Below are positions 39,842 through 48,889 of a stretch of DNA of 64,000 bases, piece after piece. A program made the position numbers and the translations under genes. Below the pieces are notes generated by a model. That model had not been told where the DNA came from, made no database searches, and was given only the letters and a program-made list of their open reading frames with translations. Origin of the DNA: an uncultured Methanomethylovorans sp. (GTDB taxonomy: Archaea; Halobacteriota; Methanosarcinia; Methanosarcinales; Methanosarcinaceae). Location: NCBI RefSeq assembly GCF_963678545.1, contig NZ_OY782870.1:1550001-1614000 (forward strand). Reading direction: 5' to 3'. Numbering within the stretch: position 1 is the stretch's first letter; every line of letters starts with the position of its first letter.

Positions 39842-39898
39842 AGTGGATACTTGGACAGGGGATAATAAGCATGTAATCCAAGGGGAGTGAAAGTGACC
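39615..39898. repeat. Direct repeat, copy 1
   Basis: About 280 bp repeated at 41683-41954. The last 80 bp (39819-39898) are 79/80 identical to 41875-41954, while the rest is clearly more diverged. Confidence 0.75.
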
Positions 39899-40022
39899 AT
39901 ACGCTCACAGAATAGAGGTGAGTGACTATTGAAAGTCAGACAAACGTTGATATAGCTAGCAATTCCTTTTCTCAGCAGGACTGGAATGGGACGTACACCA
40001 TTCCAGTCCTAACCCATTGATA

Positions 40023-41138
40023 TTACTTAAAAACAGCTATAGTTGCAGTCTGGTTGATATGACCAACATATTGTTCGCCATATGTACTGAAACCTATAGT
40101 AGGTACCTTCTTGAAAATGTCTGCATATTTCTGGCACTGACCTTTATTTTCCAGTTCAAGTGTTCTAAGGATACAGTTGAAGTTTATCATACCCGATGCA
40201 CTTTCTATTTCTGCTAACTTTTTCTCTATGTCTTTTGCAGTTTCTTCAACTATATCCATGGATTCCAGAAGTGATAGTTCCATTCCTTCTTTTATAGAAC
40301 AATAGAATTTAACTTTGTTTCCTGCCATTGCCTGAGGACTACGCACAAATGGTTCATCATCAACCATAAGTCCCAGAGGATTATGCATGAAATGTTCTGG
40401 AAGTTCCTTTACACTTACTCCTAAGGCCTTTGAATAGGCAATTGCCGCTGGCTCGTGATTGAACTCTATCACTTCCCTTGTTTTTTCGTCAACTTTTGTC
40501 GCCACAAGTTCCTTGTTCATAACGCGGAAACTCTGTGTTTTGATGATATCAAATCCATTCTTTACTTTTGCCAGTGCCAGTACAGCGGCATTATTGTAGA
40601 CTTTACCATTGGCATAAACCTGAGTAGCTGCAAATTTCAGGTCATCTCCTGCAGAGCCCCCAATAAAAACCACATTTGTCTTGTTTCCAATATTGTCCAT
40701 CAGTTCTTCCTCTGCACAAGTCAAACCATCCACAAGTACAAATCCCAGGTATTTATTGTAGTTCAAATCTGAGACTTTCTGTCCATAATATTTCTCAAAA
40801 GATGCAAGTGCTTTGGAAGTATTTACTCCTTCTTTTAAGTTTGTTACAATTTCAACTTTGATATCTTCTATAATATCATTATCAAAAGCCATCGCTACAA
40901 TTGAACCTTTGAGCATCTGGCCACTAATGATTTCTCCTGATGTGGAACAGCCAATTACATTCACTCCTGGAAATACAGACGCCATTTTAGAGCTGATAGA
41001 AGCAGGGTCATATTTGGCTGATGCGAAGAACATTAACATTTTGACTCCTGATGAATTCAAAGAGTTCTTTATTTCTGTAACCGCTTCTGCAACTGATTCT
41101 TTTTTAGAGTATGCTGTTTTAATTACCATATTAATCAT
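40023..41138 (-). CDS. FIST-domain signalling protein
   Basis: A 371-aa classical FIST N (ASAKYDPASISSKMASVFPGVNVIGCSTSGEI) plus FIST C (ESMDIVEETAKDIEKKLAEI, NCILRTLELENKGQ) protein, a ligand-binding module without output domain. Different subfamily from the two FIST genes near 11 kb. A 68-aa gene lies 3 bp upstream; the pair is bracketed by the long direct repeats. Confidence 0.85.
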   Translation of the reverse strand: MINMVIKTAYSKKESVAEAVTEIKNSLNSSGVKMLMFFASAKYDPASISSKMASVFPGVNVIGCSTSGEIISGQMLKGSIVAMAFDNDIIEDIKVEIVTNLKEGVNTSKALASFEKYYGQKVSDLNYNKYLGFVLVDGLTCAEEELMDNIGNKTNVVFIGGSAGDDLKFAATQVYANGKVYNNAAVLALAKVKNGFDIIKTQSFRVMNKELVATKVDEKTREVIEFNHEPAAIAYSKALGVSVKELPEHFMHNPLGLMVDDEPFVRSPQAMAGNKVKFYCSIKEGMELSLLESMDIVEETAKDIEKKLAEIESASGMINFNCILRTLELENKGQCQKYADIFKKVPTIGFSTYGEQYVGHINQTATIAVFK

Positions 41139-41141
41139 CCC

Positions 41142-41348
41142 TCACACAACTATCCTTACACCTAACTCCTTTGCAATGTCTACAAGCTTTTCAATGACCA
41201 CGGGGTCATCTGGAGAATTTTCATCATACTTCTTTGGAATAACACCTTTCATACAGATTTTAGCATTTATCGTGTGAGATAACTTTGGGTCTTGTTTACT
41301 TTTTTCGCTGATGATTTGATCAATCATTTTCTTTATTTTTCCAACCAT
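41142..41348 (-). CDS. Small protein paired with FIST gene, 68 aa
   Basis: A Lys-rich peptide with GVIPKKYDENSPDDPVVIEKLVDIAKELGVRI, ending 3 bp before the FIST gene start, so likely co-translated. The function is unknown; I infer a partner of the FIST protein. Confidence 0.6.
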   Translation of the reverse strand: MVGKIKKMIDQIISEKSKQDPKLSHTINAKICMKGVIPKKYDENSPDDPVVIEKLVDIAKELGVRIVV

Positions 41349-41682
41349 TTAATCACATCCTAGCACTTTTGACTGCTGTTTATTCAAGTCAGTACATAAC
41401 TTAAGACGCAAACAACTTTACATAGATTGAGACTTTGACATATATATGTTAACTAGTAATATATTAATATAGTTGTGGCCAACTCCCATGTTTTATCTAG
41501 AAAGTATGAAAGATGTACTCAGGAAGGTCATATGAATTTGAAAGTAGTGTGTAAATGGATAGAAGAGATTGCAGTTGCGTCACTATTTTGCTGTTAAATA
41601 TAATAAGTTGGACTGGTGACTATGAGTGTGGATGATACAATATCTGCCATTCTTATTGCTATGCTCACTAAGACCTCAGAAA

Positions 41683-41897
41683 TGGAACGTTTCCTTATGC
41701 TTCTCGTAGTACCCATTCCATTTTATAGCTCACCCAGTCACATGCATTGCCGAGTATGATGCACTTCAGAACCATGTTGGGTTCTACTTAGCAATGGTCA
41801 ACAATCTTGGGAATGCGTAACGAGGTCAGAGCACTGGTCTTGAATTCGATGTGATATGCGTTTACTTTTCGTAAGTGTCTTGGTCGATTGGGTACAT
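41683..41897 (-). pseudogene. Degenerate copy of the 75-aa ORF
   Basis: Aligns with 39614-39841 but has a one-base deletion in the run corresponding to CACTTTATCG and further substitutions and an internal stop. The N-terminal peptide (KVNAYHIEFKTSALTSLRIPKIV) is still recognisable. Confidence 0.65.
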
Positions 41898-41954
41898 GGT
41901 GGATACTTGGACAGGGGATAATAAGCATGTAATCCAAGGGGAGTGAAAGTGACC
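41683..41954. repeat. Direct repeat, copy 2
   Basis: Second copy of the 39615-39898 repeat, same orientation. The coding part is decayed but the 80-bp non-coding flank is nearly unchanged. It lies within a 660-bp stretch (41349-42008) that holds no other gene. Confidence 0.75.
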
Positions 41955-42008
41955 GGGGTAGGAAGGGCACCCGCCTCAATATCTTAGCGTTCAATAGTAT
42001 CTCTTTAG

Positions 42009-42248
42009 TCAAGCCAACAATTTCATCATCATCGCACGTAGCTTATCTTCAACAAGTGTCTCAATATTATCTACCTGGCATGCTGTATTTTCTCTTGGAG
42101 CCATTATAGGACTGCTCTCGGGCTTCGTAAAGCCGTTTGCTTTCAATATAGCATCAATCAACATCACGGCATGACAGATGCACGTACACAGCAGGCATAC
42201 CGGAACCTTGGACCCATACTTGAGGTAATTAGGGGTAGTGAACATCAC
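42009..42248 (-). CDS. Hypothetical protein, 79 aa
   Basis: An ORF with an N-terminal Cys cluster (CLLCTCIC) and a helical C-terminus. No SD, no family. Could be spurious. Confidence 0.35.
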   Translation of the reverse strand: MMFTTPNYLKYGSKVPVCLLCTCICHAVMLIDAILKANGFTKPESSPIMAPRENTACQVDNIETLVEDKLRAMMMKLLA

Positions 42249-42496
42249 ACTTATTGGAGACTGATGGAATGTTGCGCCCCAAGTAAAGTTGTAGCTATCT
42301 CAGGTTGGTTTGCATCTACATACGTTAAGTATTAAATATCTCAACCCCATTTTATTCATTTAGACAAGAGAAGCAGACTACAACCAATGAAAATTATGGT
42401 ATTGGTAAGGAAATAAGTATATGTAGAGGGTACATATGTCTATTTCAGCTATAGTGTCCATTATTCCGTTGTAAATACATATATTATATTCTCATC

Positions 42497-42724
42497 TTAA
42501 AGTAATATTAAATGACAAAATAACCTTGCTGATTTCGGAAATGCTCTGTAGAAATCCTCGATATTCAAGCAAGAAACCGAATTGAGATTTTTCTCAAATG
42601 TCTCTCTAGGTATCGTTAGAAAACAACTCTTTAAGGCCGAAGACATTGATTTTAATAGGTATTCTTCAGAGCCAAAATATTGTTTACTTAAATTCTCACG
42701 AATATGGAGAATTTGTACAGAGCC
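42497..42724 (-). pseudogene. Coding remnant, possibly a transposase C-terminus
   Basis: The 546-bp gap 42249-42794 is not empty. A 75-codon open frame on the minus strand without a usable start reads as coding-like (ENLSKQYFGSEEYLLKS, IPRETFEKNLNS, NIEDFYRAF). The pattern recalls the C-terminal end of IS630-type transposases, but I cannot confirm that; no terminal repeats are seen. Confidence 0.3.
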
Positions 42725-42794
42725 CTAAGAAGTGTAATTTTAAGTAGTTTTTTTTAGAAATTATAATTTTACTATTTCTACTTCATCATGTTAA

Positions 42795-44531
42795 TCATCT
42801 ACGCTCATAACATGACCTTAGTTCTTCGAATACGTCTCCTGGCTCTTTAGAATGGATATACAATTTCTCTGAAGCTCTCGTAAGACCAACGTAGACAAGT
42901 TTTTTATTGTCCAACCTATCGATGTTCAGTAAAATGCAAACTTTGTTTTCCAGGCCTTTAGAAGAATGATACGTTGTTATGATGAGCTTGTTCTTGTCAA
43001 TATCCTTGGAGACTTCAGCTATCTGTTTGATGGACTCATCCAAGTGTTGATACAAGTAGTTATTACCGTTGTTTGAAGGACCAAGGACTATAATATCTTC
43101 AGGATTGTAACCGCTATTGAGAAGTTCCAAAAGAGTATTGTTTATCTCTTTATAATATCCATTGAAAAAAGTGACTGTGTTGTCCGAATCGAAGTTCTGA
43201 CAAATCCCATCCCGTCCTTCATAAAACTTTTCAACTTCCTTACGTAATTCATCGGAGAGCATTAGATAATTCAATGCCATATCTATATGTGAACTACCTG
43301 AACGATATGACATTTTCAATAGCTTCGAGCGCCCGACAATATTGATACCGAGATTCTTCCAATTGTGTTCTTTCGGATTATATATACTCTGCAATCTGTC
43401 GCCGGCAAGAAAAATGTTTTCAGTTAAGTTTCCGTTCTTATCTGTGTGTTTTTTACATATTTTAAGACAGAGTTTAAACCAAATATCAAAGAAATCTTGG
43501 TATTCATCTATCAAAACAGCATCATAGAGGGGTTGTGCTTTATCAAATGCCAGATAAGGAATCATGTCATAAAAATCCTTATCTCTATTTGGAACAAATC
43601 CAACCTCTGCAATCCTCTCAGCTAAACTGTTAAATGTTGAGATCTCAAGATTTTCATAGTTAATACCCATATAACAAAGGTCTTCACGTTTGGATTCGAT
43701 TTGACTTTTGATTCTTTTATTCAGAGATTTATTGTACGTTAAAATAAGTACTTTCCAATTTGGATTTTCTCTTAACAAATGAATAGCCCTTGCAATGAGT
43801 ATTACTGTTTTACCGCTGCCTGGAACTCCTGTAATCATGTAATGTCCTTCAGGAATACGTCGTGCAAACTTTTCCTGCTCGTAATCCAATGTAGCAACTA
43901 TCTTGTTATCTGCTGATTTAATCTTGTTATACTGCCAGATTTCTGTCTGGATTTTCTTAACCTGGATCTCAGGGAATATTTTCCCACGAACTACTGAGAT
44001 TGTGTTTTTATCCAGGAAGATGGAATCGTGACCAAAAAAAGTCTCAATAGAGAGTGAAGCTAATTGGTCCGAACTGATACAATCTGTTACTGGTTGGCAC
44101 AGGACTTCTTTTAAAGCTTCAAGCTCCGATGAATTCATGTTGGAAAAAACGACTTTTGAATAAAGCCTGAATCTAAGTTGCTTTTCTTCATTGAGTAAGT
44201 ATGGCTCTTTGTGAAGAAGGTCCTTGAGGGCATTAAAATACTGTCGTGCTCGATAAACAGGATTGTAACGTTCCTGTCCATTAATGTCTGTTACTGTGGT
44301 TGGGGTTATGTTTTCGAGAAAAGAAAGTGACCAATCCTTTACTTCTATTATGCAGACTCCCTTATACGGATCTATCAAAATGAAATCTGGGATTAATGAA
44401 TCGATTATGGGTTGAACGTCCAGATGAGCATCGTAGTCGGTAGTTGAGTAGAGAGCTCTTAGCTTGTTGAGAAGTTTAGTTTCTCCTGGCTCTAATCCCG
44501 AAATGTCGGGCTGCATTACTCTTAACGGCAT
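42795..44531 (-). CDS. NERD-domain superfamily I helicase
   Basis: A 578-aa fusion of an N-terminal NERD nuclease-like domain (residues about 8-120; acidic/Lys core in FILIDPY and CIIEVKDW) to a UvrD-like helicase. Helicase motifs: Walker A GVPGSGKT near residue 237, DEYQDF (motif II), AGDRLQSIY (III), TTYHSSKGLE (V) and YVGLTRASEKL (VI). Such proteins are implicated in DNA repair and occur in defence islands. It stands alone, divergent from a zinc-ribbon gene. Confidence 0.87.
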   Translation of the reverse strand: MPLRVMQPDISGLEPGETKLLNKLRALYSTTDYDAHLDVQPIIDSLIPDFILIDPYKGVCIIEVKDWSLSFLENITPTTVTDINGQERYNPVYRARQYFNALKDLLHKEPYLLNEEKQLRFRLYSKVVFSNMNSSELEALKEVLCQPVTDCISSDQLASLSIETFFGHDSIFLDKNTISVVRGKIFPEIQVKKIQTEIWQYNKIKSADNKIVATLDYEQEKFARRIPEGHYMITGVPGSGKTVILIARAIHLLRENPNWKVLILTYNKSLNKRIKSQIESKREDLCYMGINYENLEISTFNSLAERIAEVGFVPNRDKDFYDMIPYLAFDKAQPLYDAVLIDEYQDFFDIWFKLCLKICKKHTDKNGNLTENIFLAGDRLQSIYNPKEHNWKNLGINIVGRSKLLKMSYRSGSSHIDMALNYLMLSDELRKEVEKFYEGRDGICQNFDSDNTVTFFNGYYKEINNTLLELLNSGYNPEDIIVLGPSNNGNNYLYQHLDESIKQIAEVSKDIDKNKLIITTYHSSKGLENKVCILLNIDRLDNKKLVYVGLTRASEKLYIHSKEPGDVFEELRSCYERR

Positions 44532-44736
44532 CGGTATAACTCCAACTCACGAACCAATCACGATTTTATATATGTAGTACTTCAGAAACTATAAATAATT
44601 AATTTATAGAGATTTATTAGATAATTTTTCAATTAAAAGCTCAGATTTAAGCAAATATTACTTTCACACCACTACCCAGACTAATAAAAGCGATTTTGAA
44701 CAATTCTAATCAAAACGTGTTTGGAGAATGTGACGA

Positions 44737-44973
44737 ATGAAAGAAAAGCTGTGTTCTCAATGCAACTCAAATATGGACATGATTGATACAAATGAGCGAT
44801 TTTTGGAACCTGATGAAATCTCTACCGATCAGCTAAGTGACAATTTCCCTATAGGAAAACAGTTCGTAGTCAACGTTGAGATCTATAAATGCAGTAAATG
44901 TGGGTCATATCGAGCAATAACTGAAAAAGGAGAATTTCTTGCTTCTAGTTGTGTGGAATGGACTTATCTATAG
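44737..44973 (+). CDS. Zinc-ribbon hypothetical protein, 78 aa
   Basis: CSQCNSN at residues 5-8 and CSKCGSY near residue 55 form a four-Cys ribbon flanking an insert. Family unknown. Confidence 0.55.
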   Translation: MKEKLCSQCNSNMDMIDTNERFLEPDEISTDQLSDNFPIGKQFVVNVEIYKCSKCGSYRAITEKGEFLASSCVEWTYL

Positions 44974-45038
44974 ATGAAATCAAGAAATTTTCGACATCAA
45001 CCTAAATGAATCACATTTAAAAAGAGGGAACTAAAACG

Positions 45039-45284
45039 ATGTGCTTATATCTACTGGAATGTTGCTGTTTGATAGAAAATAATCTGCCTATAGACAATGA
45101 AAGACAAGGAGGCATACAAGCGGATTTCGTAAAATGGAAAGAAGAAGTATGGCACGATTGTTTTTTTCGTCAGTACAATTCACTATCGCAGGATGCTTGC
45201 AAACATCCAAATAAAGTAAATTATTGCTGCATGGAAAATTGTCCTAAGATCTCAGCTCAAGAGAGTTCCAGATATCCTTTTTAA
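45039..45284 (+). CDS. Cys-rich hypothetical protein, 81 aa
   Basis: Contains CC at 8-10 and a C-terminal cluster (ACKHPNKVNYCCMENCPK). Possibly a small metal-binding protein. A large hairpin shared with the convergent micro-gene operon follows. Confidence 0.45.
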   Translation: MCLYLLECCCLIENNLPIDNERQGGIQADFVKWKEEVWHDCFFRQYNSLSQDACKHPNKVNYCCMENCPKISAQESSRYPF

Positions 45285-45338
45285 TCATCCCAACTTTTTG
45301 GTAAATACTGTATGCATTGTTCCATTTTTACAGCTAAT

Positions 45339-45368
45339 AAATGAAGGGGGTGCGCCCCCCGTTCATTT
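45339..45368. terminator. Strong bidirectional hairpin
   Basis: AAATGAA-GGGGG, loop TGCG, CCCCC-cg-TTCATTT: a GC-rich stem with AT flanks between convergent genes. The stop codon of the minus-strand 41-aa gene lies inside it. Confidence 0.6.
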
Positions 45369-45488
45369 CTTTTTCTGTGAAGCAGCTGCCATAGCCCTTG
45401 CTTTGAAATCTAGGTTGGTTTCAGTTTTGTCAGCATGGGATTGTATCCTTGATGCAGCATCTTTGGTCATGGGTGTTTTTTCTGCCAT
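45363..45488 (-). CDS. Small conserved-type peptide, 41 aa (KDAASRIQSHADK)
   Basis: An ATG with a perfect TAGGAGG SD starts a 41-aa basic peptide beginning MAEKTPMTKDAASRIQS and ending in a Lys run. The TxxAASRIQS pattern resembles small SMP-like (seed-maturation-protein-domain) proteins found in bacteria and archaea. Function unknown, perhaps stress-related. Second gene of a two-gene unit. Confidence 0.6.
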   Translation of the reverse strand: MAEKTPMTKDAASRIQSHADKTETNLDFKARAMAAASQKKK

Positions 45489-45527
45489 TATGTTCCTCCT
45501 AATTATTTGCCAAAATTTGTTATATTT

Positions 45528-45650
45528 TCAGTTTTTGGACTTTTTTTCTCCGTCTTCGGGTCTTCCATCTTTTCCCCGGCTCTGCCAATAAGCATCATTG
45601 TTGGGATTGCACTGATTGGCATGATTATCGGCATTGTCTTTACTTGACAT
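45528..45650 (-). CDS. Small hydrophilic peptide, 40 aa (NPNNDAYWQSRG)
   Basis: Strong SD AAGGAGGTG before the ATG. The peptide is hydrophilic with NQCNPNNDAYWQSRGKDGRP, a motif I recognise as recurring in small uncharacterised proteins of many microbes. It lies 39 bp upstream of the 41-aa gene; both are probably one transcript. Confidence 0.6.
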   Translation of the reverse strand: MSSKDNADNHANQCNPNNDAYWQSRGKDGRPEDGEKKSKN

Positions 45651-45829
45651 AGATACTCCACCTCCTTATAGGTCTATAGATGTTATTTAATATTTTTAAC
45701 TATTTAAATTTACATATTAAGTTAGACGGCATTAGTTTACAAACTAAAATTAAATAACTTAACAAACCTATACTTAGTGAATACTAAATCGTAGTCTAAA
45801 ATCAGGCCCATGAATAGGAGGGAAAAGGT

Positions 45830-47749
45830 ATGATAGAAGAGAAATTAACTGAAAAAGAGTGGGAAGTACTAAAATATTTCATAAAAAAGGAAAGCGAAGT
45901 GATCGAAAGCTATCTTGAATCTCAAAGATGTAATCCATCAAAGAACTTTCAATCCTTTTGCTCATACCCTGAAGATATGATAGGACAAAGAGTGATAAAT
46001 GCTAGCAAACCTAAAATTATTGATAGTTGCAAAAAATTATATGAAGAAGGAATACTTGAGACAAAAGAATATAAGGCAAAAAATAACCGCAAGACTATAT
46101 CCTATTCCCTGAAATCAGATATCGAGAATATCAAGGTTCTTGTAAGGTTAATAGCAAAAAAACCATCGAAAGAAGCAATTGAAATTTTGAGCTATAGGTA
46201 TTTTTCATATCACATTGATGAATCCTTGATAAGGGAAATACTTTCAAATAAAGGAGTTTCAATACAAAGATGTATTCCTCTGATAGAATGGGAAAGAGAT
46301 CAAGCTCAACACCTCTTAGGCATTCTTATGAACGAGAGTCACAATCTAGAACGATCAAGCATATTGTTTGATGATTCATTAAAAAAAGTCCTCATCAGAT
46401 ACGAAGAAGAAAATAAGAAGTACGAAGAAGAATATTTAAATCATTTAAGCAAGTTGTTCAGGCAATTCTTTGAAGATCTTGATGACCCCTCTTTAGATGT
46501 GAAAAAACTTTATTACTCCAAAGACTACTTATTATTTCAGAATTTATCATATAAAGAAATTCGTTCATTACATAGAGAAGATATTTCAAAGTTTCTAGAT
46601 TACTCATTACATTTCTTCTTTAATGTAAAGTTACCCGTTTTTAAGGATACGTTTTCTTTAGAAGACAAAATAAAAATTATCCGAGAATTAAACAGCTATC
46701 TATTTTCTGACGAAGGCTCTGACTTTAAAGGTTTAACAAAAGATGATCTTATAAGAAATTCCAGTGGATTGTGTACACATTATTCGGTTTTTGAGTACAA
46801 GGCACTTGTTTTACCCATACTTGCTTTAGTTTGGTGTTCACCTGCAGCTCTCTACGAGTTTCTTTGTGGAGAGTGGGAGGGTTTTGAGTTGTATGTTGCA
46901 GTTGACGGGAGATGTAAAGAGAATGGTTTTATTACTAAACTGCTACATATCGCAACAAAAGACATTTTGGCAAATCTCGAGATACCTAGAAATACTATTG
47001 TTGACTCTGTGTCCTCAAAAAAATTTCCCCCCTGTTGGAGTTCCCCTATGGATAAAATTCTCGTGACTTCCGGTCATGAAAAGTATCAATTGTATGACAA
47101 GCTCACAGATATAGAACGGAATTACTGGAATTCAAAGCCTTATGATGAAATAGAAAGGCTGGTAAATGCATCACTGAGGATAAAACTAAAGCATTTATGG
47201 GAAATTTTTATTAATGTTGGGTTTTCTGTTGTTTCGGATTCTAGTGAAAGCTCAAGCATAATTGAATCTGTCAGCATAGATATTAACTCTGATTTACTAC
47301 CAAGTCTCCTTACCGTAAACGATATAAATGACCCCAGTGGCCTGATTTCCAAATTGCAACAAAAAAACTGTTCCCTCTATCAACATGTTCTAAACATGTT
47401 TTCAAACAAAGCAAAAAATATAGTTCTTATATACGACACCAGTGAACAACCCTCTATACAGCTTCAAGAAATGATTGTTCAAGAGCTTAATTCAATTCTC
47501 CTTGACGGCTATTTCTGCGACGAAAGTGCATTTTCACCTATTATGCAAGAGGATGAAAATGTAAAAAGAAGAATAGAGGAGCTTCTGTCTTATAGATACT
47601 CAAAAAAAGAAATATTGAATATGGTAGACAAGAAAACAAGCTTTGAGTCCACAATAATAAGCAGGAATAGATACCTTCTCGAAAAGATATTTGAAAACGA
47701 GCTTACACAAAACTATGTGCCATTAGTAGATCAACTTATAAGGTTTTGA
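45830..47749 (+). CDS. Large unrecognised protein with N-terminal winged helix, 639 aa
   Basis: Residues about 5-95 resemble a winged-helix domain (LTEKEWEVLKYF, ASKPKIIDSCKKLYEEGILE, then a basic wing). The rest is helical and charged with no motif I know. SD GGAGGGAAAAGG. AT-rich compared with the core genome. Converges with the RNase III-like gene. Confidence 0.65.
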   Translation: MIEEKLTEKEWEVLKYFIKKESEVIESYLESQRCNPSKNFQSFCSYPEDMIGQRVINASKPKIIDSCKKLYEEGILETKEYKAKNNRKTISYSLKSDIENIKVLVRLIAKKPSKEAIEILSYRYFSYHIDESLIREILSNKGVSIQRCIPLIEWERDQAQHLLGILMNESHNLERSSILFDDSLKKVLIRYEEENKKYEEEYLNHLSKLFRQFFEDLDDPSLDVKKLYYSKDYLLFQNLSYKEIRSLHREDISKFLDYSLHFFFNVKLPVFKDTFSLEDKIKIIRELNSYLFSDEGSDFKGLTKDDLIRNSSGLCTHYSVFEYKALVLPILALVWCSPAALYEFLCGEWEGFELYVAVDGRCKENGFITKLLHIATKDILANLEIPRNTIVDSVSSKKFPPCWSSPMDKILVTSGHEKYQLYDKLTDIERNYWNSKPYDEIERLVNASLRIKLKHLWEIFINVGFSVVSDSSESSSIIESVSIDINSDLLPSLLTVNDINDPSGLISKLQQKNCSLYQHVLNMFSNKAKNIVLIYDTSEQPSIQLQEMIVQELNSILLDGYFCDESAFSPIMQEDENVKRRIEELLSYRYSKKEILNMVDKKTSFESTIISRNRYLLEKIFENELTQNYVPLVDQLIRF

Positions 47750-47803
47750 TCCAGAAAAATATATAAAGAGGGAGAAAATGTGAACGGGGATTTATTTAAA
47801 ATA

Positions 47804-48514
47804 TTATATAAACTCCCAAAATCTCTTCAAATATATGGCTGAAGAGATTACTTTATCAAACCCACTTTCGATGTATATCACTCCAAATAGTGCTTCAATT
47901 ATAGTCGCTTTCGCATGTTTTATGTTGTCTTCATTGACCATGTCTAGATATGTTGTGAAGCCTAACCTCAAGTCAAAGAGGTTCCATTCATCGCAAAGAT
48001 TAGCCTGATGTTTATTAGATACCAATTCTGCGCGTTTTTCTGCTAACTCTCCAACTTTTGAAATGTAAGGTTGCCGAATAACATGAGTTGTTGCCAAATT
48101 TATTGCAGAATCGCCTATCCAAGCCAATACTTTTGCAGCCTCATCCAAATTCAAATAAGGTTCAAAATCAAAGTTCTTTCCCGTTTTTGAGTAATGTGAC
48201 TTTAATTCGGCAAAGAGATTTTTGCTATCTGGCTGAAAAAATGCAATAACTACAAAATCAGGTTCGATGAATTTGTAATCTAGATTTTTTTCAATCTCTT
48301 TGATCTTATTGGTTTTGATATAATGGACAGTATCTTCAATCTTTTTAATCTGGTTAATCCACTTCACTAAATTTTGTTGCTTGCGTGTGTTATTAGCAGG
48401 AAGAGAGGCAAATTGTAGTTCAAGTTCATTCCGAATAACCGAAAAATTATCGAATAATCCTTGAACGTTCCATCGTAACTTAAAATCAGATTCACATATT
48501 ATTTTACTGTCCAT
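47804..48514 (-). CDS. RNase III-fold protein with altered active site, 236 aa
   Basis: The C-terminal half carries RNase III-like segments: AAKVLAWIGDSAINLA and ATIIEALFGVIYIESGFD. The Asp of the GD motif and the second-motif Glu remain, but the Glu four residues before GD is Ala and the second-motif Asp is Thr. No dsRNA-binding domain is present. The N-terminal 110 aa are helical and unassigned. Possibly a binding or scaffold protein. Confidence 0.6.
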   Translation of the reverse strand: MDSKIICESDFKLRWNVQGLFDNFSVIRNELELQFASLPANNTRKQQNLVKWINQIKKIEDTVHYIKTNKIKEIEKNLDYKFIEPDFVVIAFFQPDSKNLFAELKSHYSKTGKNFDFEPYLNLDEAAKVLAWIGDSAINLATTHVIRQPYISKVGELAEKRAELVSNKHQANLCDEWNLFDLRLGFTTYLDMVNEDNIKHAKATIIEALFGVIYIESGFDKVISSAIYLKRFWEFI

Positions 48515-48665
48515 TTTGACTTTTCCTTCATAATGTTTCTAGCTGTTAGAATTTTTAAATTAGCAGTTTATGTTACATGTAAATCTAATCACATTTAAGA
48601 AAAGATTATCGAAAAGTAAGATAGGGTTATATTTTAGAAGATCAAAAAAGATTAAAGGAACAAAT

Positions 48666-48887
48666 TCATTTCTTGTTCTTCAGCTTCTCTAGCATGGAAG
48701 ATACTTGTTCTTTGGTCACCTTTGTCTCTTGCTCATCTTTTGTAATATTAATTCTAAGGATAGCCCCTTCCTTGCTGCCTTCCGGTAATAAAGAAAGTGG
48801 GACGTTTAGCCTGATGGTTTCTTCAGGCCTTACAAGCAACACAGCTATGTTGTTTTCTATTCTGTCTAGGGTGGCTTTGAAGGTCAT
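48666..48887 (-). CDS. DUF3006 protein, 73 aa
   Basis: Small beta-rich protein (ATLDRIENNIAVLLV, LNVPLSLLPEGSKEGAILRI) typical of DUF3006, commonly encoded next to ComEC-like metallohydrolases, as here. It starts 2 bp after the upstream gene's stop. Confidence 0.8.
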   Translation of the reverse strand: MTFKATLDRIENNIAVLLVRPEETIRLNVPLSLLPEGSKEGAILRINITKDEQETKVTKEQVSSMLEKLKNKK

Positions 48888-48889
48888 GG

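Noticed and set aside
45298..45591. 97-aa plus-strand ORF
   Set aside because: Antisense shadow of the two micro-genes with excellent SDs on the minus strand.
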